50,602 nucleotides of DNA from IMG/VR virus record IMGVR_UViG_3300021379_000808, positions 1 through 50,602 of that record; one strand, given 5' to 3'. A model generated the notes under the pieces. The model had not been told where the DNA came from. It saw only the letters and a list, made by a program, of their open reading frames with translations, and made no database searches. The translations under genes and the position numbers were made by a program. Origin of the DNA: a virus. Below, piece after piece: positions 1 to 7,629 of the stretch (the first letter of the stretch is position 1; every line of letters begins with the position of its first letter).

Positions 1-189
1 AGTGGTTATGTAGTTGCCATCTTGGTCGTAGATGTCACCCGTGTCAGGGTCTAACCAGTTGCCGTTTTGGTATTGCTGGTAGCTAGAAGGGGGCGTCCAC
101 GTAGATTCATCATCATTGCCACCATCGTCGTTACCACCATCATCATTGCCACCATCATCATTGCCACCATCATCATTGCCGCCGTCGTC
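1..189. repeat. Terminal overlap, left copy
   Basis: These 189 bases recur at 50414-50602 in the same orientation and without indels. I count five substitutions, at window positions 88, 121, 142, 145 and 148. The overlap lies inside one minus-strand gene, and joining the ends restores its frame exactly. This is the signature of a circular or circularly permuted genome assembled with a redundant end, not of a T7-style terminal repeat, which is normally intergenic. Confidence 0.9.
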
Positions 190-2565
190 GTTCCCGTCGT
201 CGTTATCGCCCGGAGTATCGTCTGGAGGGGGAATTAGATCGTAATCAGGATCTTGGATTCTAGCCAAAAGCTCCGGCATTGATGTCGCAAGGTTCTGAAG
301 GTTTGCTACCGCCTGAGCTTTCTGCTGTGGCGTCAAGTTTGGATCAGCGTAGATTGCACCGATAGAGGTCATTGTTTGACCCAGAATCATCGTTGCAGAC
401 TGCTGGTCAATGTTTTCTCTCTGGAACTGACGGTCAAGATCAGCCTGTATCGCCGACCATTCTTGCTGGTTTGTTTGTTGCCATTCGCTAAACGCCTGTG
501 CCGAAGCTTGTGCCTCAGCGCTTGCATCGCGGTTGAGTTGTGCCTCAGCCGCCGCAAATGTGTTCTGTATGCTCTGGTATTCAGCCTGTGCATCGCGATC
601 GAGCTGTGCCTGCTCTTCTTGGAATTCTTGCTGTTGCTCAAGAAGGCCTGTCTGCTGATCTCTGTCAGCCTGATTTTCTACAGACTGGAAGTCCTGCTGA
701 TTTTGCTGTAGCTCCAACCTTGAATCAATGTCGTTCTGTTGAATCTGAAGTTGTTGTATACGGTCAAGTTCTGCTTGAGTTCCTTGGAAATTGTTCTGGA
801 TACTTTGTATTTCTAGCTCAGCTTGGATTCTTTGGTCCTGAAGCTCTGCGGCAGACATTCGGTCTAGTGCGGATTCGCTAGATCGGAATTCCTGATCGCT
901 TTCCTGTAGTGAGATGCGAGCATTGATATCATTGTTCTGGATCTCAAGCTGTTGGATTCGATCCAATTCAGCCTGAGTGCCTTGGAAGTTGTTTTGAATT
1001 TCCTGCATCTCTCGATCATTTGAGAGACGCGCATCCTGAAGCTCTGCGGCAGACATTCGGTCTAGCTCTGCCTGTGTTCCACGGAAGCCAAGCTCAGTCT
1101 CTAGAAGGCCGCGTTCTTGATCTCGGTCAAGGGCTCTCTCGCCAGATTGGAAGTCACGATCTGCTTGGTTTTCTCCTGATTGAAATTCTTGTCGCTCTCG
1201 CTCAATCTCAAGACGAGCATCAATATCATTCTGCTGTACCTCAAGCTGTTGCAAACGATCTAGCTGAGACTGCTCTCCAGTAAAGTTATTCTGGATGTCT
1301 TGCATCTCGCGCTCATTTGCAAGGCGAGCTTCTTGAAGCTCACTAGCAGATAAACGATCAAGCGCAGACTCAGAAGACTGGAAGTCACGGTCTGCCTGTC
1401 GCTCAGTTGATTGGAAAGTTTGCTCGTTTTCCTGCAACTCTAATCGAGCATCTATATCGTTTCGCTGAACTTCTAACTGCTGTAAACGGTCTAGTTCTGC
1501 CTGAGTGCCTTGGAAATTATTCTGAATATCTTGAATCTGTAGCTCAGTCTGAATTCTTTGATCTTGTAGTTCTGCGGCAGACATTCGGTCTAACGCGCTT
1601 TCACTAGACCGGAACTCTCGATCAAGAGAAGATTCGCTTGAAGTGAATTCTCTATCAAGCTGTCGTTGGGTTGCATCAAACTCTCTATCGGCCTGTCGCT
1701 CATCGCGATCAAACTGACGCTGTCCGCCTTCAAATTCCTGTGCGTCGTCCTGCAAGAATCTAGATTGTGTGCGATCTGCATCGGCCTGAGTAGCCTGATT
1801 TCGCGAATCAGCATTAAAGCGAGAGGTCTGATTAAACTCGCCTGCGTTAAATAAGCTTGCCTGATTACCGGCATCTGCACCGAATCGGCGAGACTCATTA
1901 AGTGCCTGAGCATCAATTCTGCGATTGTCATTCTGCTGGCCGACATTAAACATATTCGCTTCATTGGTCATCTGGGTATTTGCCAGATTAACCTGATTCT
2001 GCGCCTGCTGATTCTGCGCCGCAGTGTCTGCGAATGTTCTTGCGTCCTGAAGTGCAAACGGAGCCGCCGCGTCAATCAGCGCCGCCTGAGCCGCGCCTGC
2101 CGCCATACTGGAGTTAAGTAGTCCTCGCGATGCCGCTACCTGCAATCCCTGTGCCGCCGCACGGCGCATCAACGGAGAGTTTGATGCCAGTATATTTTCT
2201 AGCTGTTCTTGGGATAGCTCGTTCTGCTGTACTGCGCGGGTTACTGCGTTTGCCTGCTCTATTTCAGCTTGGCTTGCCTCGCCTACCTGAGCCGCGTTAT
2301 AGCCTGTCGATCGGGCTCTTTCGGTTTGCGCTTGAGCAACTGGCGTAGAGCCCGGAGGAGTTGGAGTGCTTGCCTTCAACAACTGCATTGGCTGTTCCAC
2401 TCGCATTGGCTGTTCCACTCGCATTGGCTGTTGTTGGAATTGCATTGGAGCTGGAGCGCCATCACTCATCCCAGAGGCCAATAGACCCTGATTCGGATCG
2501 GGCGCAGGAGGCTGTCTAGGATCGGTAAGCTTCCTTTGCTGTTCCATTTGAAAATTAAGCGCCAT
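1..2565 (-). CDS. 870-residue coiled-coil virion (ejection-type) protein, C-terminus across the contig join
   Basis: ATG at 2565 follows a GGAGAG ribosome-binding site. The frame is open to base 1 and continues for 16 codons from 50413 to a TAA at 50368-50366, giving 870 residues. The first 220 residues are Gln/Ala-rich (two MRVEQP repeats). The middle (roughly 230-700) is long charged alpha-helix built from 11-residue repeats of the type EFxSSExxLDR and from four larger blocks containing SAAELQ and IQNNFQGTQAELDR. Near residue 785 there is a run of GGNDD repeats, acidic and possibly calcium-binding. The C-terminus is Tyr/Asn/Asp-rich. I recognise no enzyme domain. It starts a block with a GNAT protein, two helical proteins and a 2705-residue protein, so an internal virion protein ejected with DNA is the likely role, by context only. 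An elongated fibre is the alternative. Confidence 0.75.
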   Translation of the reverse strand, partial: MALNFQMEQQRKLTDPRQPPAPDPNQGLLASGMSDGAPAPMQFQQQPMRVEQPMRVEQPMQLLKASTPTPPGSTPVAQAQTERARSTGYNAAQVGEASQAEIEQANAVTRAVQQNELSQEQLENILASNSPLMRRAAAQGLQVAASRGLLNSSMAAGAAQAALIDAAAPFALQDARTFADTAAQNQQAQNQVNLANTQMTNEANMFNVGQQNDNRRIDAQALNESRRFGADAGNQASLFNAGEFNQTSRFNADSRNQATQADADRTQSRFLQDDAQEFEGGQRQFDRDERQADREFDATQRQLDREFTSSESSLDREFRSSESALDRMSAAELQDQRIQTELQIQDIQNNFQGTQAELDRLQQLEVQRNDIDARLELQENEQTFQSTERQADRDFQSSESALDRLSASELQEARLANEREMQDIQNNFTGEQSQLDRLQQLEVQQNDIDARLEIERERQEFQSGENQADRDFQSGERALDRDQERGLLETELGFRGTQAELDRMSAAELQDARLSNDREMQEIQNNFQGTQAELDRIQQLEIQNNDINARISLQESDQEFRSSESALDRMSAAELQDQRIQAELEIQSIQNNFQGTQAELDRIQQLQIQQNDIDSRLELQQNQQDFQSVENQADRDQQTGLLEQQQEFQEEQAQLDRDAQAEYQSIQNTFAAAEAQLNRDASAEAQASAQAFSEWQQTNQQEWSAIQADLDRQFQRENIDQQSATMILGQTMTSIGAIYADPNLTPQQKAQAVANLQNLATSMPELLARIQDPDYDLIPPPDDTPGDNDDGNDDGGNDDGGNDDGGNDDGGNDDGGNDDESTWTPPSSYQQYQNGNWLDPDTGDIYDQDGNYITT
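112..205 (-). repeat. GGNDD-encoding tandem repeat
   Basis: The minus strand encodes five GGNDD units preceded by GNDDG. The 15-base units differ at third positions (AATGATGAT or AACGACGAT), so the peptide is conserved more than the DNA. Such acidic Asn-Asp-Gly runs often bind calcium. The array lies in the terminal overlap, where the two contig ends carry different synonymous versions. Confidence 0.8.
840..1600 (-). repeat. Internal block repeats of the coiled-coil gene
   Basis: The block containing gcggcagacattcggtcta recurs near 849, 1047 and 1575, with a diverged copy near 1344. Start-to-start distances are about 198, 297 and 231 bases, all multiples of three. Each block encodes an ALDRMSAAELQ segment followed by IQNNFQGTQAELDR and QQNDIDARLE segments. 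Units of about 66-99 residues have been duplicated and partly deleted, as in fibrous or ejection proteins. Confidence 0.7.
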
Positions 2566-2613
2566 AGTTCTCTCCGTTAAACCAGCTCATAGATGGCAAA
2601 AAGCGTTAGGTAT

Positions 2614-2636
2614 AAAAAAAGCGCCACTAGGGCGCT
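2614..2636 (-). terminator. Rho-independent terminator before the 870-residue gene
   Basis: On the minus strand AGCGCC and GGCGCT form a 6-bp stem with loop CTAGT, followed by a T-run. It lies in the 92-base gap between the oxygenase gene (ends 2658) and the 870-residue coiled-coil gene (starts 2565). It would separate the tail/oxygenase transcript from the ejection-protein genes unless transcription is antiterminated. Confidence 0.75.
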
Positions 2637-2657
2637 CTCTTGAAATGTGTTCATTGG

Positions 2658-3236
2658 TTAAAATTCGACCCATCCAGTCATAATATATTTGGTGTTGCTC
2701 AAGGGCGGATTGCCTCTGTGCGTATGCGTAAAGCCTGCCGGCCAAAGTAGAATATCTCCAGCCTTTGGCTTAAACCTTTTCCCGTAGTACAAGAACTCTG
2801 TCTCTCCGCCTTCCTCGACATCGTTTAGATAAAGAATGTAAGTCAGCACCCTATTCGATGACTGCCGATTCATATTCTCTGTATGCCAAATGTGGTAGCC
2901 CTCAGTGGGCTCCGTCTTCTGGACCTTGTGGTGCCAGATGTGGTGCTTGTCGAAGTCGTGGAGTATCTGCCACTTGCCCGAATATTCAGAGTAAACCTCA
3001 CCCCAAAACACTTGGTTGAAATCAGCAACAATCTCCAGACCTTCTGCCTCTGTCTCCTTGAATGGGTAGTAGGCTACATCGTCTTTGTTTAGCTTGTATC
3101 CTTCTCCGTTGGCCTGTCTGTCTATGACGTTACCAACAGAGTTGGCTTTATCGAACTGCTCAATGACCTTTTTGCAGTAGTCATCAGAGAAGGCAGACTC
3201 TTTGTGTAAAATAAAATCAGGGGCTTGAATTTTCAA
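2658..3236 (-). CDS. 2OG-Fe(II) oxygenase (prolyl-4-hydroxylase-like)
   Basis: 192 residues, the size of a single double-stranded beta-helix oxygenase domain. The iron site is visible as HTE (His118, Glu120) and a distal His in THTHRG (His171 or 173). Lys183 (NTKY) is placed to bind 2-oxoglutarate. The flanking GDILLWPAGFTH and VLTYILYLND segments fit the phage P4H-like family. These enzymes hydroxylate protein or nucleic-acid substrates using O2 and 2-oxoglutarate; the substrate cannot be read from sequence. The start overlaps the tail-chaperone-like gene by 20 bases, so it is translated with the tail genes. A terminator follows at 2636-2614. Tail or adhesin modification is an inference from position. 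Confidence 0.85.
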   Translation of the reverse strand: MKIQAPDFILHKESAFSDDYCKKVIEQFDKANSVGNVIDRQANGEGYKLNKDDVAYYPFKETEAEGLEIVADFNQVFWGEVYSEYSGKWQILHDFDKHHIWHHKVQKTEPTEGYHIWHTENMNRQSSNRVLTYILYLNDVEEGGETEFLYYGKRFKPKAGDILLWPAGFTHTHRGNPPLSNTKYIMTGWVEF

Positions 3237-3537
3237 TACGGGACTCCAATGATTCCGGTAAGGTATCAGGGAAGTCTACAGTGCTTGGCCAGTCTCTTAA
3301 AGCCTGTCTGTACTCTAATAAAATAGCGTGATTCGGGTAGTCTGGGAGCTTAGCAAACTCGTCTGTTTTGAACAGCTCTTCGTCTCTCCAAGCCCTTGCC
3401 TCAGCCTGAGAGATAGGTAGAAGGACAAATTCGTAGTAATCGAAATTTTCTTCTACAAAATCTGCACTGGCAATAATTGTATTAACAACATCGCCGTCAG
3501 CGTTTTTGATATTCCAATATCCTTTTTGCTGAATCAT
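3217..3537 (-). CDS. Tail assembly chaperone-like protein
   Basis: 106 residues. The C-terminal half has the pattern RAWRDEELFKTD, then YRQALRDWPS and FPDTLPE, which is the conserved signature of phage tail-fibre or tail assembly chaperone proteins encoded next to fibre genes. The N-terminal half (GYWNIKNADGDVVN) resembles the short beta lead-in of the same family. It lies four bases after the adhesin gene and overlaps the oxygenase gene. A role in folding or assembling the fibre or adhesin is inferred from family and position. No transmembrane or signal segment is visible. Confidence 0.6.
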   Translation of the reverse strand: MIQQKGYWNIKNADGDVVNTIIASADFVEENFDYYEFVLLPISQAEARAWRDEELFKTDEFAKLPDYPNHAILLEYRQALRDWPSTVDFPDTLPESLESRIENSSP

Positions 3538-3541
3538 TTAA

Positions 3542-4609
3542 TTAGCCCTCGTACACGATTAAAACAGCACCGCCACCACCAGCGCCTGATGTATGCCCGT
3601 TGTTATACGATGTTACACCGCCGCCGCCACCGCCGAGACCACCATCGCCGCCAGAATTTGTGTTTGATGCTGTACCGCCGCCTCCTCCGGCAAAGGCTCC
3701 ACCACCGCCGCCAGCATTGCCTGAGCCTCCGCCAGCTCCGATAGTACCGCTTCCGCCAATTTTGTTAGCGCCTCCGCCAGCATCACCTGAATCGCCTAAA
3801 AGGGCCGTATGGTGGCTGTCTCGCTGGCTATTATTGTTGTAAGTGATGTTGGTGTTTACATACATACGCGAATGGGTAATACCGGGCGCGTTAGAGACAG
3901 TGTTTAAGTTGGAGTTGGTAGAGCTAACGCCTATAGAAAGAACGCCGCCTCCCGATGTCGTTGCGGTATTAGAGCTGTTGGCGCTAACGTTTTTTGATTT
4001 TCCTCCGATTCCAGCGCCTCCTGTGGACGCTCCCGCATTGCTATTGCACGTCGCATTGCCGCCCTGTGCGCCGATTCTGAAAAGACCAACAGCACCACCT
4101 CCTGCCGCCGCGCCTCTACTTCCACTAACATTGCGGGTTGCCGTGCCTCCGGCCCCACCTGAAAAGTTGCCATCGCCCCCAGTTGCGCCGCCGCCACTAC
4201 CGCCATTACCGACTGCTGTTGCGCCGCCAGCAGATCCATTGCCGCCACCGCCGCCATTTGCGAGCAGAGAGACACTTAAATTATTTGAGTTGACCGTTGT
4301 GGTTCCGCCAGAGCCCCCGCTTGCTACTCCTGTAGCAGACGCGCCGCCAGCGCCGACAACTACTATGATCTGGTCGCTTGTTGTAACGTCAAGAGTCTTG
4401 ACCGTACAGCCACCAGCGCCACCACCTCCAGCGGCCATAACATAAGGGGAGGCGGTATCAGCCGCCGCGCCGCCACCACCTCCTCCGCCAATACAATAAA
4501 TCTTTACTGTGCCGTCTTTTGGGAAATAGTAAGTTCCAGAAGTTGTAATAGAGTATGCAGGGACCGAGCTGGAACCGCCGCCACCAAAAAATCCTGATAA
4601 TGAGCTCAT
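3542..4609 (-). CDS. Glycine-rich tail adhesin
   Basis: 355 residues, dominated by glycine runs (GGGGGGG, AGGGGAGG, GGGGGNG) interrupted by short Asn/Ser/Thr segments. A small beta-rich N-terminal part (AYSITTSGTYYFPKDGTVKIYCIGG) and a closing AGGGGAVLIVYEG frame the glycine region. The pattern resembles polyglycine-II adhesins such as T-even gp38, where variable loops between Gly helices touch the receptor. The start overlaps the fibre stop (TAATG), so it is translationally coupled to the fibre gene. Binding host surface receptors at the fibre tip is the likely role. The long Pro-rich readings on the plus strand here are shadows of the glycine codons. Confidence 0.7.
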   Translation of the reverse strand: MSSLSGFFGGGGSSSVPAYSITTSGTYYFPKDGTVKIYCIGGGGGGGAAADTASPYVMAAGGGGAGGCTVKTLDVTTSDQIIVVVGAGGASATGVASGGSGGTTTVNSNNLSVSLLANGGGGGNGSAGGATAVGNGGSGGGATGGDGNFSGGAGGTATRNVSGSRGAAAGGGAVGLFRIGAQGGNATCNSNAGASTGGAGIGGKSKNVSANSSNTATTSGGGVLSIGVSSTNSNLNTVSNAPGITHSRMYVNTNITYNNNSQRDSHHTALLGDSGDAGGGANKIGGSGTIGAGGGSGNAGGGGGAFAGGGGGTASNTNSGGDGGLGGGGGGVTSYNNGHTSGAGGGGAVLIVYEG

Positions 4610-7600
4610 TAAATGATCCTCCAGCCCTGAGTTGCGTTGCCTGAGTAAACAAACTCAAGGCCTATATACGCTTTGTCGATTGTCATATTCTCTGCCAATC
4701 CCATAATGTTCTGTGAGTTTCTGCCGACAGTCGTGTCGGTGAAGTTGCCCACGCTAATGTAAACCCTGTCACCCGCAGTAGGTGAAGCGGGTAGTGTAAT
4801 AGTTCTTCCCGAAGCTGTAACCGTACAGAACTCACCATCAGCAAGGGTTTTGTTCGTTGCTGTAGTTGTGGTTGTTGAGACAAGCCTGCTTGCGGTTGTT
4901 GCGCTCGTGGCGCTTGTAGCAGTTGCCGCATTCCCAGTGATGCTAATGTTTGTAGGAATTCTAGCTGTTGCAAAAGTGCCGGAAGTGATCTTGCTTGCCG
5001 CTAGGTTTGCGACCCTAGCCGCCGCTAACGTCCCTGATGTGATGTTAGAGGCGTTTGTTGTGTCTGTTGTTGCAGACGCCGCTTGGTTTGTAATGGTCCC
5101 AGCAGTTGTCGCACTTGTAGCGCTATCGACAGACACTCCGCTCTGATTGTTTAACCAACCAACAAAGCCTGTGTTGGTCATTGCTCTTAGAAAGTTATCA
5201 GAGGTTCCGTCGTCATTTCGGAAAATAATTCGGGCAGTTGTCGCAGGAGTACTTTGATCCGGATAGGTAGAGCGAACCAGCCTGCAAAAAATATCAGCCG
5301 CTGAATTTCGCGCAACAATCGTAGAGGCGGTATCTGAGGAGGAAGAATTAAGACCATCGAGAAGATCGGCGTCTAACCCCGAGCCGGAGCCGTCGTTACC
5401 TGAGTGCCAGATTGTTGATGCGGCAGAAGCGGCGCAATCGGTAAGATCTAGTGCCGCGCCTCGGTTAGTGCCCCCGCTCTCAAAGAAGCGCACACTGTTT
5501 GTCTGTAAGTCAAACGTAAGGTCTCCGCTGAGGTTTGTAGTTGGAGGTGCAGTAAGACGAATCTCTCCTCCCTCTCCCCCGCTTACAGACGTGCCACCAA
5601 TGGTTGCTATACCATCTATACTTGTCGAGCCTGTGATATTGATTCCGCCACTAGACTCCTGAATACGAACATCATTGTCTTCGGCAGTTGAGTTCTTGAA
5701 GTCAATGTAAGCACCAGCACCCGAGCGAGTAAGCTCAATCGCACCATCTGCTGAAAGCTGAACCTGATTGCTACCAGAGTTCATTGTCACTGCGCCAGCA
5801 GTGGTTAGTGTTCCGGGAAGACTTGACGCTCCATTGCTGTCGTTGATCGTTGCTGTCTTCCGGCCAGCCCAACCACTTGCCCAGTTATCTGGCGAGGAAA
5901 CAATCTCTATGCCATTTTCTGCGTTAAGATAAACCTTCTCGCCAGTCTGGCCTGTTGCTTGGCCACTAGAATCGCCGCCGTTAAGAACGAGCTGTGTACC
6001 GTTGTTCGTTCTTACTTCTGCCGTAGTAACAAGAGGAGCTGAGTAGGCGCCCGTTGTAGTGTAAGTGCCAGTACCTGATCCCTTGTTAAGCAGGTTTGCA
6101 AACGAGTGGCCGTGGCTATCGTTGGTAACAGAAATCGAATTGTAAGTTCCGCTTACATCCCCGCCAAACGTGGTGGATGTTGTAAGTGATCCCGTGATCG
6201 CACCGTAGCGACCGTCAAGGTTTACAACAACCGTTCCGCCATCGACCTGATTCAAGGTCAAGTTGCCGCTGTTTATGTCAAAAGCGACAGTTGTGATCTT
6301 GTCGTTATAGGCTGTGTTCCAGTTGCCTACTGCGGTATCAGTGATTGTATTGACGCCCATAAGAATGGTGTTGCCATTAGCGTCAAGCTGACCACCAAGC
6401 TGAGGCGTGGTGTCGCTTACTACTTCAGTGATTCCGGCAGATGATCCATCAATCGTAAAGTTGTTGCCCGTTCGGGTGACTGCAATCCCGCCACTACCAG
6501 AGAAGTCAATTGTCTCCCCAGCAGAAATGTTCTCCGCCGTACCTGCGCTTGCCGAGACGTTAAAGTTCGTGGTGTTAGTGTCGGTAGAGTTAATTGTTAC
6601 TGTGTTACCCGAGTTTGTTACCGATGCACCCCCTGAGCCCACAAAGGTAACAGTTTCGTTTTTGCCAATAGCCTCTGTACTGCTTCCGCCGTTTAATTGC
6701 CAGCCCTGATAGTTATCAAAGACAGTGCTGTTAAATGCGTTAGAGCCCAACGTCTTCTTCTCAACAAGACCTGCCGCCGTAATCATTAAAACAGGGTCTG
6801 TTGTTGAGGTTGTCGTGCCGATGTTAGTAAAGTTTACCGAAGCGTTTGTTGCGGTAAGTGCGCCAACCGATATGGCGTTAGTGGTTGTATTGCCGTTATT
6901 CGTTACTTCATCGAGAGTAAGCAGGTTTGGAGGAACATAAGCAGAATCCCAAGAGGTTCCGTTATAAACCTTCATAGTCCCGTTGTTAGTGTCGAAGTAA
7001 AGGGCTCCCGTTAGAAGGGCATTGCCGTCATTGTCTAATGCAGGATCAGATGCCTTTGGCCCAAGGTAACGATCATCGAATGAATCGTATGCCGCAACAG
7101 CGTTTGTCTCTGCCGTTTGTGCGGCGTTGGCACTGCTAAGAGCCTCACTTGCCTTTGTTGTAGCAATGCCGGCCTGAGTTGTAGCAATGCCTGCCTGAGT
7201 GGTTGCTGTGCCCGCATCTGTAGATGCTGAGTTTTCCGAGGCCAGCGCATTACTTGCTGATGTTGCCGCCTCGTTTGCTTTTGTGGTGGCCGTTCCTGCT
7301 GATGAAGACGCATTGTTAGCAGAGCTAAGGGCATTAGCCTCTGATGTCTGAGCGGCAAGCTTTGCCGCCTCTGCGTCGTCTGCGTGTCCCTCTGCAATCA
7401 CGACCTGAGAGGTCATAGCCGTCTCAACCCAGTTCTTGGTTGTCGCGTGATCTGCGTTGACTGGGGTGCCTACAGGTACTGCGGCAGAGAATCCCTGCTC
7501 TCCCACCTTTGGCGTTGGAAGCCTATCAAAGCCTGATACCGTATTATCGTAACGGTCATTAACGTCAGCCGATCGAGCGAGATCTCCAGAGCCAAGCGGA

Positions 7601-7629
7601 GTTAGATCGGGTACATATTGGTTTGTCAT
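4609..7629 (-). CDS. Tail fibre protein
   Basis: 1006 residues. The N-terminus (about 1-75, with DHATTKNWVETA) looks like a virion-attachment segment. Residues about 80-170 are an Ala/Ser/Thr-rich helical coiled coil with repeated ATTQAG units. There follow ALYFDTNNGTMKVYNGTSW, a common fibre module, and a long Thr/Ser/Gly beta-repeat region. Repeats such as ITSGTLAAARV and ITSGTFATARI occur near residues 880-910. The C-terminus ends in a compact beta domain (GDRVYISVGNFTD to GWRII). These are standard features of trimeric fibres. It overlaps the upstream gene by four bases and the adhesin start by one, forming a host-recognition cassette. Confidence 0.8.
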   Translation of the reverse strand: MTNQYVPDLTPLGSGDLARSADVNDRYDNTVSGFDRLPTPKVGEQGFSAAVPVGTPVNADHATTKNWVETAMTSQVVIAEGHADDAEAAKLAAQTSEANALSSANNASSSAGTATTKANEAATSASNALASENSASTDAGTATTQAGIATTQAGIATTKASEALSSANAAQTAETNAVAAYDSFDDRYLGPKASDPALDNDGNALLTGALYFDTNNGTMKVYNGTSWDSAYVPPNLLTLDEVTNNGNTTTNAISVGALTATNASVNFTNIGTTTSTTDPVLMITAAGLVEKKTLGSNAFNSTVFDNYQGWQLNGGSSTEAIGKNETVTFVGSGGASVTNSGNTVTINSTDTNTTNFNVSASAGTAENISAGETIDFSGSGGIAVTRTGNNFTIDGSSAGITEVVSDTTPQLGGQLDANGNTILMGVNTITDTAVGNWNTAYNDKITTVAFDINSGNLTLNQVDGGTVVVNLDGRYGAITGSLTTSTTFGGDVSGTYNSISVTNDSHGHSFANLLNKGSGTGTYTTTGAYSAPLVTTAEVRTNNGTQLVLNGGDSSGQATGQTGEKVYLNAENGIEIVSSPDNWASGWAGRKTATINDSNGASSLPGTLTTAGAVTMNSGSNQVQLSADGAIELTRSGAGAYIDFKNSTAEDNDVRIQESSGGINITGSTSIDGIATIGGTSVSGGEGGEIRLTAPPTTNLSGDLTFDLQTNSVRFFESGGTNRGAALDLTDCAASAASTIWHSGNDGSGSGLDADLLDGLNSSSSDTASTIVARNSAADIFCRLVRSTYPDQSTPATTARIIFRNDDGTSDNFLRAMTNTGFVGWLNNQSGVSVDSATSATTAGTITNQAASATTDTTNASNITSGTLAAARVANLAASKITSGTFATARIPTNISITGNAATATSATSATTASRLVSTTTTTATNKTLADGEFCTVTASGRTITLPASPTAGDRVYISVGNFTDTTVGRNSQNIMGLAENMTIDKAYIGLEFVYSGNATQGWRII

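Noticed and set aside
1-189. T7-like direct terminal repeats
   Set aside because: The overlap lies inside a coding gene, differs at silent sites, and the gene is completed only by joining the ends.
376-1964. Several plus- and minus-strand frames inside the coiled-coil gene
   Set aside because: They arise from repeated DNA of the 870-residue gene and lack ribosome-binding sites; Leu/Cys-rich or Arg-rich shadow composition.
3600-4445. Long plus-strand Pro-rich frames
   Set aside because: They are mirror readings of GGN glycine codons in the adhesin gene; no ribosome-binding site and low-complexity proline runs.
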